Positions 34,483 through 43,595 of a DNA stretch of 64,000 nt are shown in pieces. Within the stretch, counting starts at the first letter, position 1; every line of letters starts with the position of its first letter. The notes below the pieces were generated by a model. It worked only from the letters and a program-made list of their open reading frames with translations, was not told the DNA's origin and searched no databases. Position numbers and translations under genes: made by a program. The stretch is from Bacteroidia bacterium (lineage in GTDB: Bacteria; Bacteroidota; Bacteroidia; B-17B0; Aurantibacillaceae): positions 27,992 to 91,991 of the forward strand of contig JAEUTQ010000073.1 in the NCBI GenBank assembly GCA_016787445.1. Direction: 5' to 3'.

Positions 34483-36384
34483 ATGAAAAAGATTATAATA
34501 ACATCCCTAGCTATCTCCATATTTATATCCAGCTGTACAAATGGCTTGTATAAAAAAGGGGTAAAAAATTACGACAAACTGGCCTACCACAAAGCCATCG
34601 AGAACTTTGAAAAGTACTTAACAAAGAAGGATGAGCCAATTGACGCTAAAGTAAAATTAGCCAACGCCTATCGCCTGGTAAATGATTACCCGAATGCCGA
34701 AAAATGGTATTCGCGTATAGTGAATTCAGCCGATATTGATCCAAGTAATTATTTCTACTATGGTAAAATATTAATGAATGCGGGTAAATACGATGAGGCT
34801 AAAATCTGGTTAACAAAGTATTTAGAAAAAGTACCGGATGATTTTGTAGCGGAAATGCTATTGGTGTCTTGCAAATCAATTGACACCTTTAAAAAAGACA
34901 CAACCCTTTATTCAGTAAAAGAAGCTGAAATTCCTGAAATCGCCACTGCATTTGGGGAAACGCCATACGGCAAAGGCATCATGTTTACTGCCGATAAGGT
35001 TTCCTTCAAAAATTCAAACACCTCCACCTGGACCGGACGTTCGTACCTGGATATTTACTTTACAGCCAAAGATGAAAACGGAAAATGGTTAAGTCCGATG
35101 TTATTGAAAGGTGATGTGAACGGAAGATATCATGAAGGTCCTGCTTGTTTTAGCAAAGACGGGAAAGTTGTGTACTTCACCAGAAGTAATTACATAAAAA
35201 AGAAACGCGCTAAAAGTTCTAAGGATGAAAACAACCTTAAGATATTCAGAGCTGAATTAGTAGGCGATAAGTGGACCAATGTTACGGAATGCTCATTTAA
35301 CAGCGATGAGTATTCTTGTGGTCACCCTACCATGGCGGATGACGGAAAAACATTGTACTTTATTTCTGACATGCCGGGCGGACTAGGCGGAACAGATATT
35401 TACAAAACCGTTTGTGATGGTGCTTCCTGTACTAAGCCTGAAAATTTAGGAACAGCAGTTAATACGAATGGAAACGAAATGTTCCCATACATGCACAGTG
35501 ATGGTACACTTTATTTTTCATCGGATGCGCATAATAATTTGGGAGGATTGGATGTATTTATGACATCTTATGATGAAAGAAATAAGAAATGGTTGCAGGT
35601 TGAAAACCTTAATTATCCTTTAAATACCAATAAAGATGATTTCGCTTTTGTTTTAAACGAAGACAATAAAACCGGTTATGTTTCCTCAAACCGTGATGAA
35701 AATGATAAGATTTATGAGATTACTAAAAACGATCCAACTTTTATCTTATCGGGATATGTAAATCAAAAAGGAAAACCAAATCAGGCAATTGATTCGGCGA
35801 TTATTGAGATTCATAACTTAACCACAAAGACAAAAGAAATGGTTCTTACCAACAAAGCCGGCACTTATAAAATCAAACTGAATGCCAAGTGCGAGTACAT
35901 GGTTAAATCATGGAAACCGATGTATTTTACCATTACCCCTCCGAAAAGCTTTTGTATGATTGGTAAAAAAATATCTGAAAACTTCACTGCTAATTTTGAA
36001 TTGGATCAGATTATCATTGAAAAACCAATTGTTTTGGAAAACATCTATTATGATTTAGACAAATGGTTTATCAGACCTGATGCGGCCAAGGAACTCGATC
36101 GTTTGGTGCAAGTGATGATGGACAATCCTAAATTAACTATTGAATTAAGCTCTCATACCGATTCAAGAGCGGGTGACCAATACAACCTCGTATTATCTGA
36201 TAAGCGTGCAAAAGCAGCCGTTGAATATATTGTTTCAAAAGGTGTAGATGCAAAACGTATGCGTTGGAAAGGCTATGGAGAAAGTAAATTGGTAAACCAG
36301 TGTAAAAACAAGGTAGAATGTTCAGAGGAGCTACATCAACAAAACCGTAGAACTGAATTTAAAGCTATTAAACTTTCTAAGTAG
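34483..36384 (+). CDS. PorE-like lipoprotein: TPR, PD40, carboxypeptidase-like and OmpA domains
   Basis: The 633-residue lipoprotein (ISSCTNG, Cys18) has TPR repeats (about 20-140), WD40-like PD40 repeats (about 150-410, for example GPACFSKDGKVVYFT and GGLGGTDIY), a carboxypeptidase-regulatory-like domain (about 425-510) and an OmpA C-terminal domain (about 520-633) with LSSHTDSRAGDQYNLVLSDK for peptidoglycan binding. This is the domain order of PorE, which anchors the T9SS ring to peptidoglycan. Being next to a cargo and a SprF, it may be a locus-specific paralogue rather than the core PorE. Confidence 0.9.
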   Translation: MKKIIITSLAISIFISSCTNGLYKKGVKNYDKLAYHKAIENFEKYLTKKDEPIDAKVKLANAYRLVNDYPNAEKWYSRIVNSADIDPSNYFYYGKILMNAGKYDEAKIWLTKYLEKVPDDFVAEMLLVSCKSIDTFKKDTTLYSVKEAEIPEIATAFGETPYGKGIMFTADKVSFKNSNTSTWTGRSYLDIYFTAKDENGKWLSPMLLKGDVNGRYHEGPACFSKDGKVVYFTRSNYIKKKRAKSSKDENNLKIFRAELVGDKWTNVTECSFNSDEYSCGHPTMADDGKTLYFISDMPGGLGGTDIYKTVCDGASCTKPENLGTAVNTNGNEMFPYMHSDGTLYFSSDAHNNLGGLDVFMTSYDERNKKWLQVENLNYPLNTNKDDFAFVLNEDNKTGYVSSNRDENDKIYEITKNDPTFILSGYVNQKGKPNQAIDSAIIEIHNLTTKTKEMVLTNKAGTYKIKLNAKCEYMVKSWKPMYFTITPPKSFCMIGKKISENFTANFELDQIIIEKPIVLENIYYDLDKWFIRPDAAKELDRLVQVMMDNPKLTIELSSHTDSRAGDQYNLVLSDKRAKAAVEYIVSKGVDAKRMRWKGYGESKLVNQCKNKVECSEELHQQNRRTEFKAIKLSK

Positions 36385-36418
36385 AACTAATTTTAACAAA
36401 TACCAGCATTATTTAATA

Positions 36419-36446
36419 AAAAACCGCCCTTTTGGCGGTTTTTTTA
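36419..36446 (+). terminator. terminator of the adhesin operon
   Basis: AAAACCGCC and GGCGGTTTT form a perfect stem around CTTTT, followed by a T run. It lies 35 bases after the stop of the OmpA-type lipoprotein gene. Confidence 0.85.
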
Positions 36447-36515
36447 TATTAACATTTTGATTTATAAATTAAGTTTTGATTATTTTTATAGTCAAATCTA
36501 TAAACCAAATTAATA

Positions 36516-38201
36516 ATGAAAAAATCTACTCTAATTTTTGGATTGATGGCGGTAGCTACCCTTGGCTTTAGTCAAGCCACCATGATGGTAACTGCTCCAC
36601 CATTTAATAACGCAACTACGCAAGTAAGAGCCCCTAACGGCACAGCTACATCAGCTTATATGCGCGGTGCAGCAATTGTACAAGCATCCGAGTTAACAGG
36701 TATTGCTGCCTCTACAACATTAACTTCTTTTGGTTACACAACCACTGTAGGTGCTGATGCGGCGGTTACAGGTACAATTGTTGTTTATTTGCAAAACACG
36801 GGTGATGCAACTTATAACAAAGGTACTAACTGGGGGACTATCACAGGAGGTATGACTACAGTTTATACAGGAACTATCACCTTACCAACAACCGCAACTA
36901 CAATTGACCTTCCGTTAACTACACCGTTTGTTTACACGGGTGGGGCTATGTATGTTGCTTATGATTTCTATTCGGCCGGACCTTACGCTACAGTTCCTGT
37001 AACATATGCCGCTAACAATGGAATGGCTGCAAGTTGTGTTTCTGGTTCTAGTGGTACTGCAGCACCAACTACACTTTCTTCAACTGCATTCCGTCCTTGT
37101 TTCCGTTTCGGATTTGCTAATCCTTTAACTAACGACATGTCGGTGGAATCTATTAGTTCATTAGGTAATATTCCTAATAACATTTTCACCAACCATGCTG
37201 TAACTGCTGTTGTTAGAAATAACAGTAATACAACTTTAACCAATGTTGGTGTAGGATTAAACGTTACAGGTGTAAACACATTTACAAATGCTCAGTTTAT
37301 TCCATCTATTGGTGCCGGTAACACTGCAACTGTTACTTTTGCGCCATATACTTTAACAAGCATTGGTACAAACACTATTTCTGTAGGGGTTTTACCTGAT
37401 CAAAATAACGCAAATAACCAACAAAACTTTAACCAAACTATTTCATGTAACACTTGGGGCTTTGGTCAGAATCCAATGACTTACACAGGATCGGTTGGTT
37501 TCAATACAGGTGAAGGTATGATTTTAAGTCGCTTTAATGTACCTACAGCTCAAACTGTAGTTGGAGCAAACTTAGCCGTATCTACTAATACTGCCAACGC
37601 AGGTAACCCACTTTATGCGGCGTTAGTTGATAACAGCGGAAATATTTTAGCAACAAGTAACACCATTACCATTATGCCGGCAATGTACGGAACATGGCAG
37701 AGCTTTACTTTCACTCCGGGTGTTGCTATTACCGGTTCTACTGATTACCATATAGGATTAGTTCAAACTGCAAATACAGCATTAGGTTACTTCCCAATGG
37801 GAACTTATCCTGTTTCCAGTGTTCCTGCAACTTTATACAGTACACGTACATTGACTGCTTCAGCATTAACTCCATTAACTACCAACTTAGGTATCATGGG
37901 TATTGAAGCGAATTTTGCCGGAGCTTGTATTACAGGTATTAATAATGTTGAAAAAGTAGAAGGTAATGTTAGCGTATACCCTAACCCTGCTTCAACTTAT
38001 GTAAACGTTAAGTTACAAAGCCAATCAGGTGATGCAACTGTAGCAGTTTATAACGCAATCGGACAAATGGTTATTGAGCCATCGGTTATTTCTACCGAAA
38101 ACAGCAAAATCAACGTAAGCAGCCTTCCAAAGGGTGTTTATATCGTAAAAGTTGTTAATGGTACAGAAACCAGTAATACTAAAATTGTAATTGAGCGCTA
38201 A
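36516..38201 (+). CDS. T9SS type A cargo protein, unknown function
   Basis: The 561-residue protein has a signal peptide (ATLGFSQ), a Thr/Ala/Gly-rich beta-sandwich-like body with a CARDB-like segment (MSVESISSLGNIP...VTAVVRNNSN) and a C-terminal type A sorting domain (VSVYPNPASTYVNVKL, SSLPKGVYIVKVVNG). The body suggests surface or matrix binding but no enzyme motif was found. It is flanked by terminators, so it is monocistronic and independent of the preceding operon. Confidence 0.88.
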   Translation: MKKSTLIFGLMAVATLGFSQATMMVTAPPFNNATTQVRAPNGTATSAYMRGAAIVQASELTGIAASTTLTSFGYTTTVGADAAVTGTIVVYLQNTGDATYNKGTNWGTITGGMTTVYTGTITLPTTATTIDLPLTTPFVYTGGAMYVAYDFYSAGPYATVPVTYAANNGMAASCVSGSSGTAAPTTLSSTAFRPCFRFGFANPLTNDMSVESISSLGNIPNNIFTNHAVTAVVRNNSNTTLTNVGVGLNVTGVNTFTNAQFIPSIGAGNTATVTFAPYTLTSIGTNTISVGVLPDQNNANNQQNFNQTISCNTWGFGQNPMTYTGSVGFNTGEGMILSRFNVPTAQTVVGANLAVSTNTANAGNPLYAALVDNSGNILATSNTITIMPAMYGTWQSFTFTPGVAITGSTDYHIGLVQTANTALGYFPMGTYPVSSVPATLYSTRTLTASALTPLTTNLGIMGIEANFAGACITGINNVEKVEGNVSVYPNPASTYVNVKLQSQSGDATVAVYNAIGQMVIEPSVISTENSKINVSSLPKGVYIVKVVNGTETSNTKIVIER

Positions 38202-38221
38202 TCAGCTCAAGCACTTACAAA

Positions 38222-38252
38222 AAACCGCAGGAAATCCTGCGGTTTTTTTTTG
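38222..38252 (+). terminator. terminator after the type A cargo gene
   Basis: AAACCGCAGGA pairs perfectly with TCCTGCGGTTT around a two-base loop and is followed by eight or more T residues, 20 nt downstream of the stop. Confidence 0.9.
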
Positions 38253-38310
38253 TTGCAAAAATTTGCAATTGTAAAAAAATTACTATTTTTGCACTCCATT
38301 TAAACAAAAT

Positions 38311-38385
38311 GGCCCGTTCGTCTAGGGGTTAGGACGCGTCCCTTTCACGGACGAAACACGGGTTCGATTCCCGTACGGGCTACCA
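38311..38385 (+). tRNA. tRNA-Glu (anticodon UUC)
   Basis: The full cloverleaf is visible: a 7 bp acceptor stem (GGCCCGT with ACGGGCT), D arm GTC...GAC, anticodon stem CGTCC/GGACG around loop CTTTCAC (anticodon TTC), and T arm with GGTTCGATTCCC. The CCA end is encoded. Confidence 0.97.
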
Positions 38386-38388
38386 AAC

Positions 38389-38416
38389 AAAAGACCACTC
38401 AAAAGTGGTCTTTTTT
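38389..38416 (+). terminator. terminator of tRNA-Glu
   Basis: AAAAGACCACT pairs with AGTGGTCTTTT around CAAA and runs into six T residues, four bases after the tRNA CCA end. Confidence 0.85.
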
Positions 38417-39192
38417 ATTTTCAAACAGGCTCATATCTCCGTTTTAAACACCTTTAATTGCTCGCCCGATAGATTGACGGGTTCTGACGCTATCGTTTCG
38501 CTAAATCAAAATAAAGAGCCAAAAACGAGGATTTCAAAAGTAATGCGGGAAGTCAGATAGTTTTAAAACTTTGGGACTTTAATCAGAAGATACCCACGTT
38601 TAAGTTCTGTGACTAAAACAATACATTTATAAAATCAATAAAGGATTGTCAAAAAAAGAAATTGTCTTACTTTAATACAAGTACAACAAATGACACTATT
38701 ATTCAACTCTTCTTGACGAATACTATATTTAACCGCAATAATATAACGCTAACTGGTCTCTGGATTACATTGGCGATTTATAACAAACCAAGGATTTTAC
38801 CTATATAAACAGGCGTTATTATCGCCTTACCCCTGTAGTAATATATATAACGTCAATTAAAAAGGCTCCTAAAAATGAATTTCTCCAATAGAAAATCGAT
38901 AAAAAGAGAGTTGAATACCTTGAATCACCAATGAAAACGGCAATTTTCCCTATAAGAACTACAAACTACCCTAAGTAATCAACATCAAAAATCGCAATTG
39001 TTAACAACTGCAACACTTTTTTCCGACTTCGTTTTTGAGAGTAAAAAAAGTAATTTCTCCAATGAAAAATCAACATTTACAAGTTTTAAAAAATAAATGT
39101 TTTTTGATTTTCAGAGGAGAAAAACACATTTCCCCTCGGTAGATTGTTATTATTTTGTTAATACTATTTTTCACTTTCCCTCTGAAAAATTT
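38417..39192. other. gene-free AT-rich stretch downstream of tRNA-Glu
   Basis: About 780 bp without a credible ORF on either strand and no recognisable RNA. A short near-repeat AATTTCTCCAAT.GAAAATC-like occurs at 38878 and 39052. No copy of the tRNA 3' end that would mark an integrated element was found before 39250. It may be decayed element DNA, but nothing specific supports that. Confidence 0.4.
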
Positions 39193-39221
39193 TTGCGGAT
39201 TGAACTTTATATATACATTTG
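39193..39221 (+). promoter_or_regulatory. promoter of the SWIB gene
   Basis: TTG (39193-39195) and TACATTTG (39214-39221) are 18 nt apart, followed by a leader of about 25 nt to the ATG at 39251. Confidence 0.65.
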
Positions 39222-39250
39222 ACTCATAATAAAAACAAAAACTATTAATC

Positions 39251-39604
39251 ATGGCAAAAAAAGCAACTAAGAAAAAAGCAGCTCCAAAGAAAAAAGCTGC
39301 TGCAAAAAAGAAAGCTGCTCCTAAAAAGAAAGTAGCTAAGAAAAAATCAGCAAGAAAGCCTAACGCAGCTTTCATGAAAGCATTAGCTCCAAGCGCTACA
39401 TTAGCTAACGTAATCGGTGCTAATTCACTTCCAAGAACAGAAGCAGTTAAGAAAATCTGGGGTTATATCAAGAAGAATGGTCTTCAAGATAAGAAAAACC
39501 GTCGCATGATCAATGCTGATGCTAAATTAAACGCTTTATTTGGTGGCAAAAACCAAGTTAGCATGTTTGACTTAGCTAAAATCTTATCTAAGCACTTAAA
39601 ATAA
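39251..39604 (+). CDS. SWIB domain protein with histone H1-like lysine/alanine tail
   Basis: The 117-residue protein has an N-terminal tail of about 38 residues made almost entirely of Lys and Ala (AKKKAAPKKKAAAKKKAAPK), followed by a complete SWIB/MDM2 domain (LANVIGANSLPRTEAVKKIW to the C terminus FDLAKILSKHLK). The tail is like bacterial histone H1/HC proteins and would bind DNA non-specifically; SWIB domains mediate protein contacts and are found in Chlamydiae, Bacteroidota and eukaryotic chromatin remodelers. A nucleoid role is inferred. It is monocistronic with its own promoter and terminator. Confidence 0.92.
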   Translation: MAKKATKKKAAPKKKAAAKKKAAPKKKVAKKKSARKPNAAFMKALAPSATLANVIGANSLPRTEAVKKIWGYIKKNGLQDKKNRRMINADAKLNALFGGKNQVSMFDLAKILSKHLK

Positions 39605-39624
39605 TCTATTTAATAGATAAAGAT

Positions 39625-39660
39625 AAAAATCCCTCTGTCGATGACAGGGGGATTTTTTTT
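39625..39660 (+). terminator. terminator of the SWIB gene
   Basis: AAATCCCTCTGTC pairs with GACAGGGGGATTT (one G-U pair) around GAT, followed by a T run. Confidence 0.85.
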
Positions 39661-39661
39661 A

Positions 39662-39691
39662 TTGCAACATTCTCGAAAAATTGTATCTTAG
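39662..39691 (+). promoter_or_regulatory. promoter of the STAS-like gene
   Basis: TTG (39662-39664) and TATCTTAG (39684-39691) are 19 nt apart. The ATG at 39700 follows so closely that the message would have almost no leader, as for the gene at 13735. Confidence 0.45.
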
Positions 39692-39699
39692 TTATATAA

Positions 39700-40101
39700 A
39701 TGGTGGCCGAAACAAAAATATCACTTGAAAAAACAGAAGTTTTTCTCCTTGAAGATGGTATACTTGAAAATCATGTAAAAGCCATGAGCCATATTGAAGA
39801 AAGTGATATTTGGGCAATAAAAAAAGCAAACCTTTCCCTTACCAATGAAAAACCTTATTGCATATTAGTAACAGCCGGCCATCTCTCAAGTATCAGCAAA
39901 GAAGCAAAAGAACTTACGGCCAGTAAAGATTTTGTTCAGAACACAATCGCTAAAGCTATTCTGGTTGATTCTCTCGGACATAAAATTGTCGGTAATTTGT
40001 ATCTAAAAATCAATAAGCCTCATATACAAACAAAAGTATTTACAAGCCGCGAATTGGCAATTGCCTGGCTTCAATCACAAATAAGAAATAAATCCGATTA
40101 A
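39700..40101 (+). CDS. STAS/SEC14-like protein (DUF7793 type)
   Basis: The 133-residue soluble protein resembles the small Bacteroidota family formerly labelled STAS/SEC14-like: AIKKANLSLTNEKPYCILV, a central AKAILVDSLGHKIVGNLYLK and a C-terminal TKVFTSRELAIAWLQ. The fold is probably that of anti-sigma-factor antagonists or SEC14 lipid-binding modules, so a regulatory role is possible, potentially linked to SpoIIE phosphatases, but no partner is adjacent. It is preceded by the SWIB terminator. Confidence 0.65.
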   Translation: MVAETKISLEKTEVFLLEDGILENHVKAMSHIEESDIWAIKKANLSLTNEKPYCILVTAGHLSSISKEAKELTASKDFVQNTIAKAILVDSLGHKIVGNLYLKINKPHIQTKVFTSRELAIAWLQSQIRNKSD

Positions 40102-40141
40102 AAAATCCCTTCATAATTTGTAAATTTACCCTATTGTACCA

Positions 40142-41212
40142 ATGAAAAGGGATTGTATAGTTCTCATATTAATTTTCTTTATTACTAAAGGTGTTTTTGC
40201 ACAAGGGCCTTTACAAGCTAATGCCGGTCCCGATTTTACGGCATGCCCCGGCACAACTGTTGTACTCGGAACTTCTAATGTGGCCAATGGCGGAACGCCT
40301 CCTTACTTCTATACCTGGAGTCCGGCTACAGGCTTAAACTCTACTTCGGTTGCTAATCCAACACTTACACCTACGAACTCCGGAAATTATTTCTTAATGG
40401 TAAGCGATGCGAATGATACAAAAGCCTACGATACTGTTTTTGTTTTTGTTCCTAATCTTAATCAATTTAAAGCCGGAAAAGATACCGTGTATTGCGCAGG
40501 AACTGCCTCTAACATCATTCTTGGAAGCGCTAACAACGCGACTGCAACCTCAGGATACAACTTCAACTGGAGTCCTTCTGCCGGTTTAAATAATGCGAAC
40601 GCGCCAAATCCAATCGCTAACCCAACAACTTCTACCGTTTATTCTTTAACAGTAAGCTACGGACCTTGCGCTTCTCTTACAGGAACCGTAGATGTTTCTA
40701 TTATCGGCTTAAACATCTATACCACTTTTCATGACACCACTATATTAGAAGGACGAACCATTTCGCTTTATGCGATTTCTCCCGCTACATCATATACATG
40801 GTCGCCAAATTATTTTTTACAATATGGCAATACTAGTAAAGCCGATGTTTCGCCATTAGTTACTACTACCTATAGTGTTTTTGCCATTAACGAAAATAAC
40901 GGATGCGTTGGAATGGATACAGTATTAGTGCGCGTTACGCCTGATGATGAATTGATTTTTTACAGTGCTTTTACACCTAACGGTGATGGGGATAACGACT
41001 ACTTCTATATTGGCAACATTTTCAAATATCCGAATAACATACTGAAAGTATATAATCGTTACGGACAAGTCATCTTTACATCGGCGGGATACAAAAATGA
41101 TTGGGATGGTTCCTATCAAGGCAACAAAGTTCCAACTGGTACCTACTTTTATATACTCGAAAGTGGTACAGATAAAGGAAATTATACCGGTACCGTTACC
41201 ATTTTGAGGTAA
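40142..41212 (+). CDS. T9SS type B cargo protein with PKD-like domains
   Basis: The 356-residue protein has a signal peptide ending GVFAQG and two PKD/Ig-like domains (ANAGPDFTACPGTTVVLGTS and GKDTVYCAGTASNIILGSA). A further beta domain leads to the C-terminal type B sorting domain (FYSAFTPNGDGDNDYFYI, LKVYNRYGQVIF, DWDGSYQGN, GTYFYILE). It is a surface or secreted protein exported by the T9SS; no catalytic motif is seen. It has no adjacent PorP/SprF gene, unlike the adhesin at 26740. Confidence 0.88.
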   Translation: MKRDCIVLILIFFITKGVFAQGPLQANAGPDFTACPGTTVVLGTSNVANGGTPPYFYTWSPATGLNSTSVANPTLTPTNSGNYFLMVSDANDTKAYDTVFVFVPNLNQFKAGKDTVYCAGTASNIILGSANNATATSGYNFNWSPSAGLNNANAPNPIANPTTSTVYSLTVSYGPCASLTGTVDVSIIGLNIYTTFHDTTILEGRTISLYAISPATSYTWSPNYFLQYGNTSKADVSPLVTTTYSVFAINENNGCVGMDTVLVRVTPDDELIFYSAFTPNGDGDNDYFYIGNIFKYPNNILKVYNRYGQVIFTSAGYKNDWDGSYQGNKVPTGTYFYILESGTDKGNYTGTVTILR

Positions 41213-41240
41213 ATCCCCCCTTACCCCCCCCATTTTTCAA

Positions 41241-41262
41241 CCTTTTTTTCAAAAAAGTTGAT
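41241..41262 (+). terminator. weak A/T-rich hairpin after the type B cargo gene
   Basis: CAACCTTTTTTT and AAAAAAGTTG form a hairpin with one bulge, 26 nt after the stop, in a stretch rich in C runs. The stem has few GC pairs, so termination is uncertain. Confidence 0.3.
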
Positions 41263-41268
41263 ATTTTC

Positions 41269-41300
41269 TTGATACACCCCCCTAAAAAAGCATACATTTG
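41269..41300 (+). promoter_or_regulatory. promoter of glutamine synthetase III
   Basis: TTG (41269-41271) and TACATTTG (41293-41300) are 21 nt apart; the leader to the ATG is about 35 nt and contains a CCCCCC run. Confidence 0.65.
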
Positions 41301-41339
41301 TGCCAAAATATTGAAATTTTACATTAACCCCCCTATAAA

Positions 41340-43529
41340 ATGAGCACAAGAAGAATTTTAGCAATGCAGGACGTCGTTAAACGCGTACCTGTGAGAATTG
41401 AGAAATCCGACATACCGGTTTCTCAATATTATGGTTCGGATGTATTTGGATTAGATGCCATGCGCGAATTCCTTTCCGAAGAAGCTTTCGAAAGTATTCA
41501 GCAATCCATGAACCAAGGTACTATTGTTGACCGTAAAATGGCCGATCAGGTTGCAGCCTGTATGAAAGCATGGGCGCAAAGTAAAGGCGTTACACATTTC
41601 ACACACTGGTTTCAACCACTTTCAGGCGCTACTGCTGAAAAGCATGATGGATTCTTTGAACCTATTGCAGGCGGACGTGCTATTGAACGTTTTAGCGGAA
41701 ATGCTTTAGTTCAACAAGAACCGGATGCGTCTTCTTTCCCTAATGGTGGAATCCGTAATACGTTTGAAGCGCGTGGATATACAGCATGGGATCCTACATC
41801 GCCGGCCTTTATCTGGGGACAAACATTATGTATTCCAACTATCTTTATTTCCTATACAGGAGAATCTTTAGATTTTAAGACACCATTATTAAAATCATTA
41901 CATGCAATTGATAAAGCTGCAACCGATGTTTGTCAGTACTTCGATAAAAACGTAACTAAAGTAGTTGCAACCTTAGGTTGGGAACAAGAATATTTCTTAA
42001 TTGATTCGGCGCTATATAATATTCGTTTTGATTTGCAACAAACCGGACGTACATTATTCGGACACGCACCTGCGAAAGGTCAACAATTAGAAGATCACTA
42101 TTGGGGTTCCATTCCTGAAAGAGTTTCTGCGTTTATGCGCGATTTCGAATATGAATCTCATTTATTAGGCATTCCGGTTCGCACGCGCCATAATGAAGTA
42201 GCGCCTGCACAATTTGAATGTGCGCCTGTATTTGAAGAAGCCAACTTAGCAGTTGATCACAATCAATTATTAATGGATGTAATGGAGAAGGTTGCTATTC
42301 GCCATAACTTCCGTGTATTATTACACGAAAAACCATATGCAGGCGTAAATGGTAGCGGTAAACATAACAACTGGAGTTTAGCTACAAACACCGGAAAGAA
42401 CTTATTATCTCCCGGTAAAACTCCAAAAACCAATTTACAGTTCTTAACTTTCTTTGTAAATACGGTAATGGCTGTATACGAACACGCTGATTTATTACGC
42501 GCATCCATTGCATCTGCAAATAACGATCATCGTTTAGGAGCGAATGAAGCGCCACCGGCAATTATGAGTGTGTTTTTAGGTGAGCAATTATCAAAAGTAT
42601 TGGATGATTTAGAGAAATCCGTACATAGCGGAAAAATGAGTCCGGAGCAAAAAACAGCTTTAAAATTAAACATCGGAAAAATTCCTGATATTTTATTAGA
42701 CAATACCGATCGTAACCGTACCTCTCCATTCGCTTTCACAGGTAATAAATTTGAATTCCGCGCGGTAGGTTCATCTGCTAATTGCGGAGGTCCGATGACC
42801 GTATTGAACGCTATTGTTGCCGAGCAATTAATAAAATTCAAAAAAGAAGTAGATACTTTAATTGATAAAAAAGTAGAGAAAGACGAAGCTATTTTCCAGG
42901 TATTAAAGAAATACATCATTGCCAGCAAAAAAATCCGTTTTGAAGGAAACGGTTATGGTGATGCATGGAAAGCGGAAGCAAAAAAACGCGGATTAAACAA
43001 TATTCCTACAACTCCGGGAGCATTGGAAGCTATGATTTCAAAAAAATCATTGGACATGTTTGAGTCATTAGGCATTTTAACACACCGCGAGCAAGAAGCA
43101 CGTTACGAAATCAATTTAGAAACCTACACAAAGAAAATTCAGATTGAGTCAAGAATTATTGCTGACATGGTAGATAATCAAATCATCCCAGCAGCTTTAA
43201 CGTATCAGCGAGTTTTAATTGATAATGTAAACGGATTGAAAAACATTTTAAGCGGTGCTGATTACAAGAAAGCGAGTGATACACAAATTGCTTTAATTAA
43301 GGAAATCAGCGAGCGCGTTTCAATTATCAAAAAGGCAGCAGATGATATGACAGAAGAACGTAAAAAAGCCAACAACTTAGATTCGGCTAAAAAACAAGCG
43401 CACGCTTATTGCGATAAAGTAAAACCGTTTTTTGACACCATTCGTTACAATGTAGATAAATTAGAAAACATTGTTGACGATGCAACATGGCCATTACCAA
43501 AATACCGTGAAATGCTTTATTTACGCTAA
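41340..43529 (+). CDS. glnN: type III glutamine synthetase
   Basis: The 729-residue enzyme makes glutamine from glutamate, ammonia and ATP. GSIII signatures are evident: the N-terminal FTHWFQPL.G.TAEKHDGF, the metal-site motif LGWEQEYFLID, and NEVAPAQFECAPVFEEANLA, KPYAGVNGSGKHNNWSL, DNTDRNRTSPFAFTGNKFEFR. The length is typical of GlnN and much larger than GSI. Bacteroidota often use GSIII as a main ammonia-assimilating enzyme. It has its own promoter and ends in a bidirectional terminator. Confidence 0.96.
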   Translation: MSTRRILAMQDVVKRVPVRIEKSDIPVSQYYGSDVFGLDAMREFLSEEAFESIQQSMNQGTIVDRKMADQVAACMKAWAQSKGVTHFTHWFQPLSGATAEKHDGFFEPIAGGRAIERFSGNALVQQEPDASSFPNGGIRNTFEARGYTAWDPTSPAFIWGQTLCIPTIFISYTGESLDFKTPLLKSLHAIDKAATDVCQYFDKNVTKVVATLGWEQEYFLIDSALYNIRFDLQQTGRTLFGHAPAKGQQLEDHYWGSIPERVSAFMRDFEYESHLLGIPVRTRHNEVAPAQFECAPVFEEANLAVDHNQLLMDVMEKVAIRHNFRVLLHEKPYAGVNGSGKHNNWSLATNTGKNLLSPGKTPKTNLQFLTFFVNTVMAVYEHADLLRASIASANNDHRLGANEAPPAIMSVFLGEQLSKVLDDLEKSVHSGKMSPEQKTALKLNIGKIPDILLDNTDRNRTSPFAFTGNKFEFRAVGSSANCGGPMTVLNAIVAEQLIKFKKEVDTLIDKKVEKDEAIFQVLKKYIIASKKIRFEGNGYGDAWKAEAKKRGLNNIPTTPGALEAMISKKSLDMFESLGILTHREQEARYEINLETYTKKIQIESRIIADMVDNQIIPAALTYQRVLIDNVNGLKNILSGADYKKASDTQIALIKEISERVSIIKKAADDMTEERKKANNLDSAKKQAHAYCDKVKPFFDTIRYNVDKLENIVDDATWPLPKYREMLYLR

Positions 43530-43550
43530 TCAACAAACTACAACAAATAA

Positions 43551-43577
43551 AAAAGCCCGAATTAATCGGGCTTTTTT
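43551..43577. terminator. bidirectional terminator between glnN and the subtilase gene
   Basis: AAAAAGCCCGA pairs with TCGGGCTTTTTT around ATTAA. It has A and T runs on both sides, serving the + strand glnN and the convergent minus-strand gene. Confidence 0.88.
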
Positions 43578-43595
43578 ATTTTATAAGCATTCAGA

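Noticed and set aside
38386..39250. Genomic island integrated at tRNA-Glu
   Set aside because: No integrase and no direct repeat of the tRNA 3' end was found in the gene-free stretch; the idea is unsupported.
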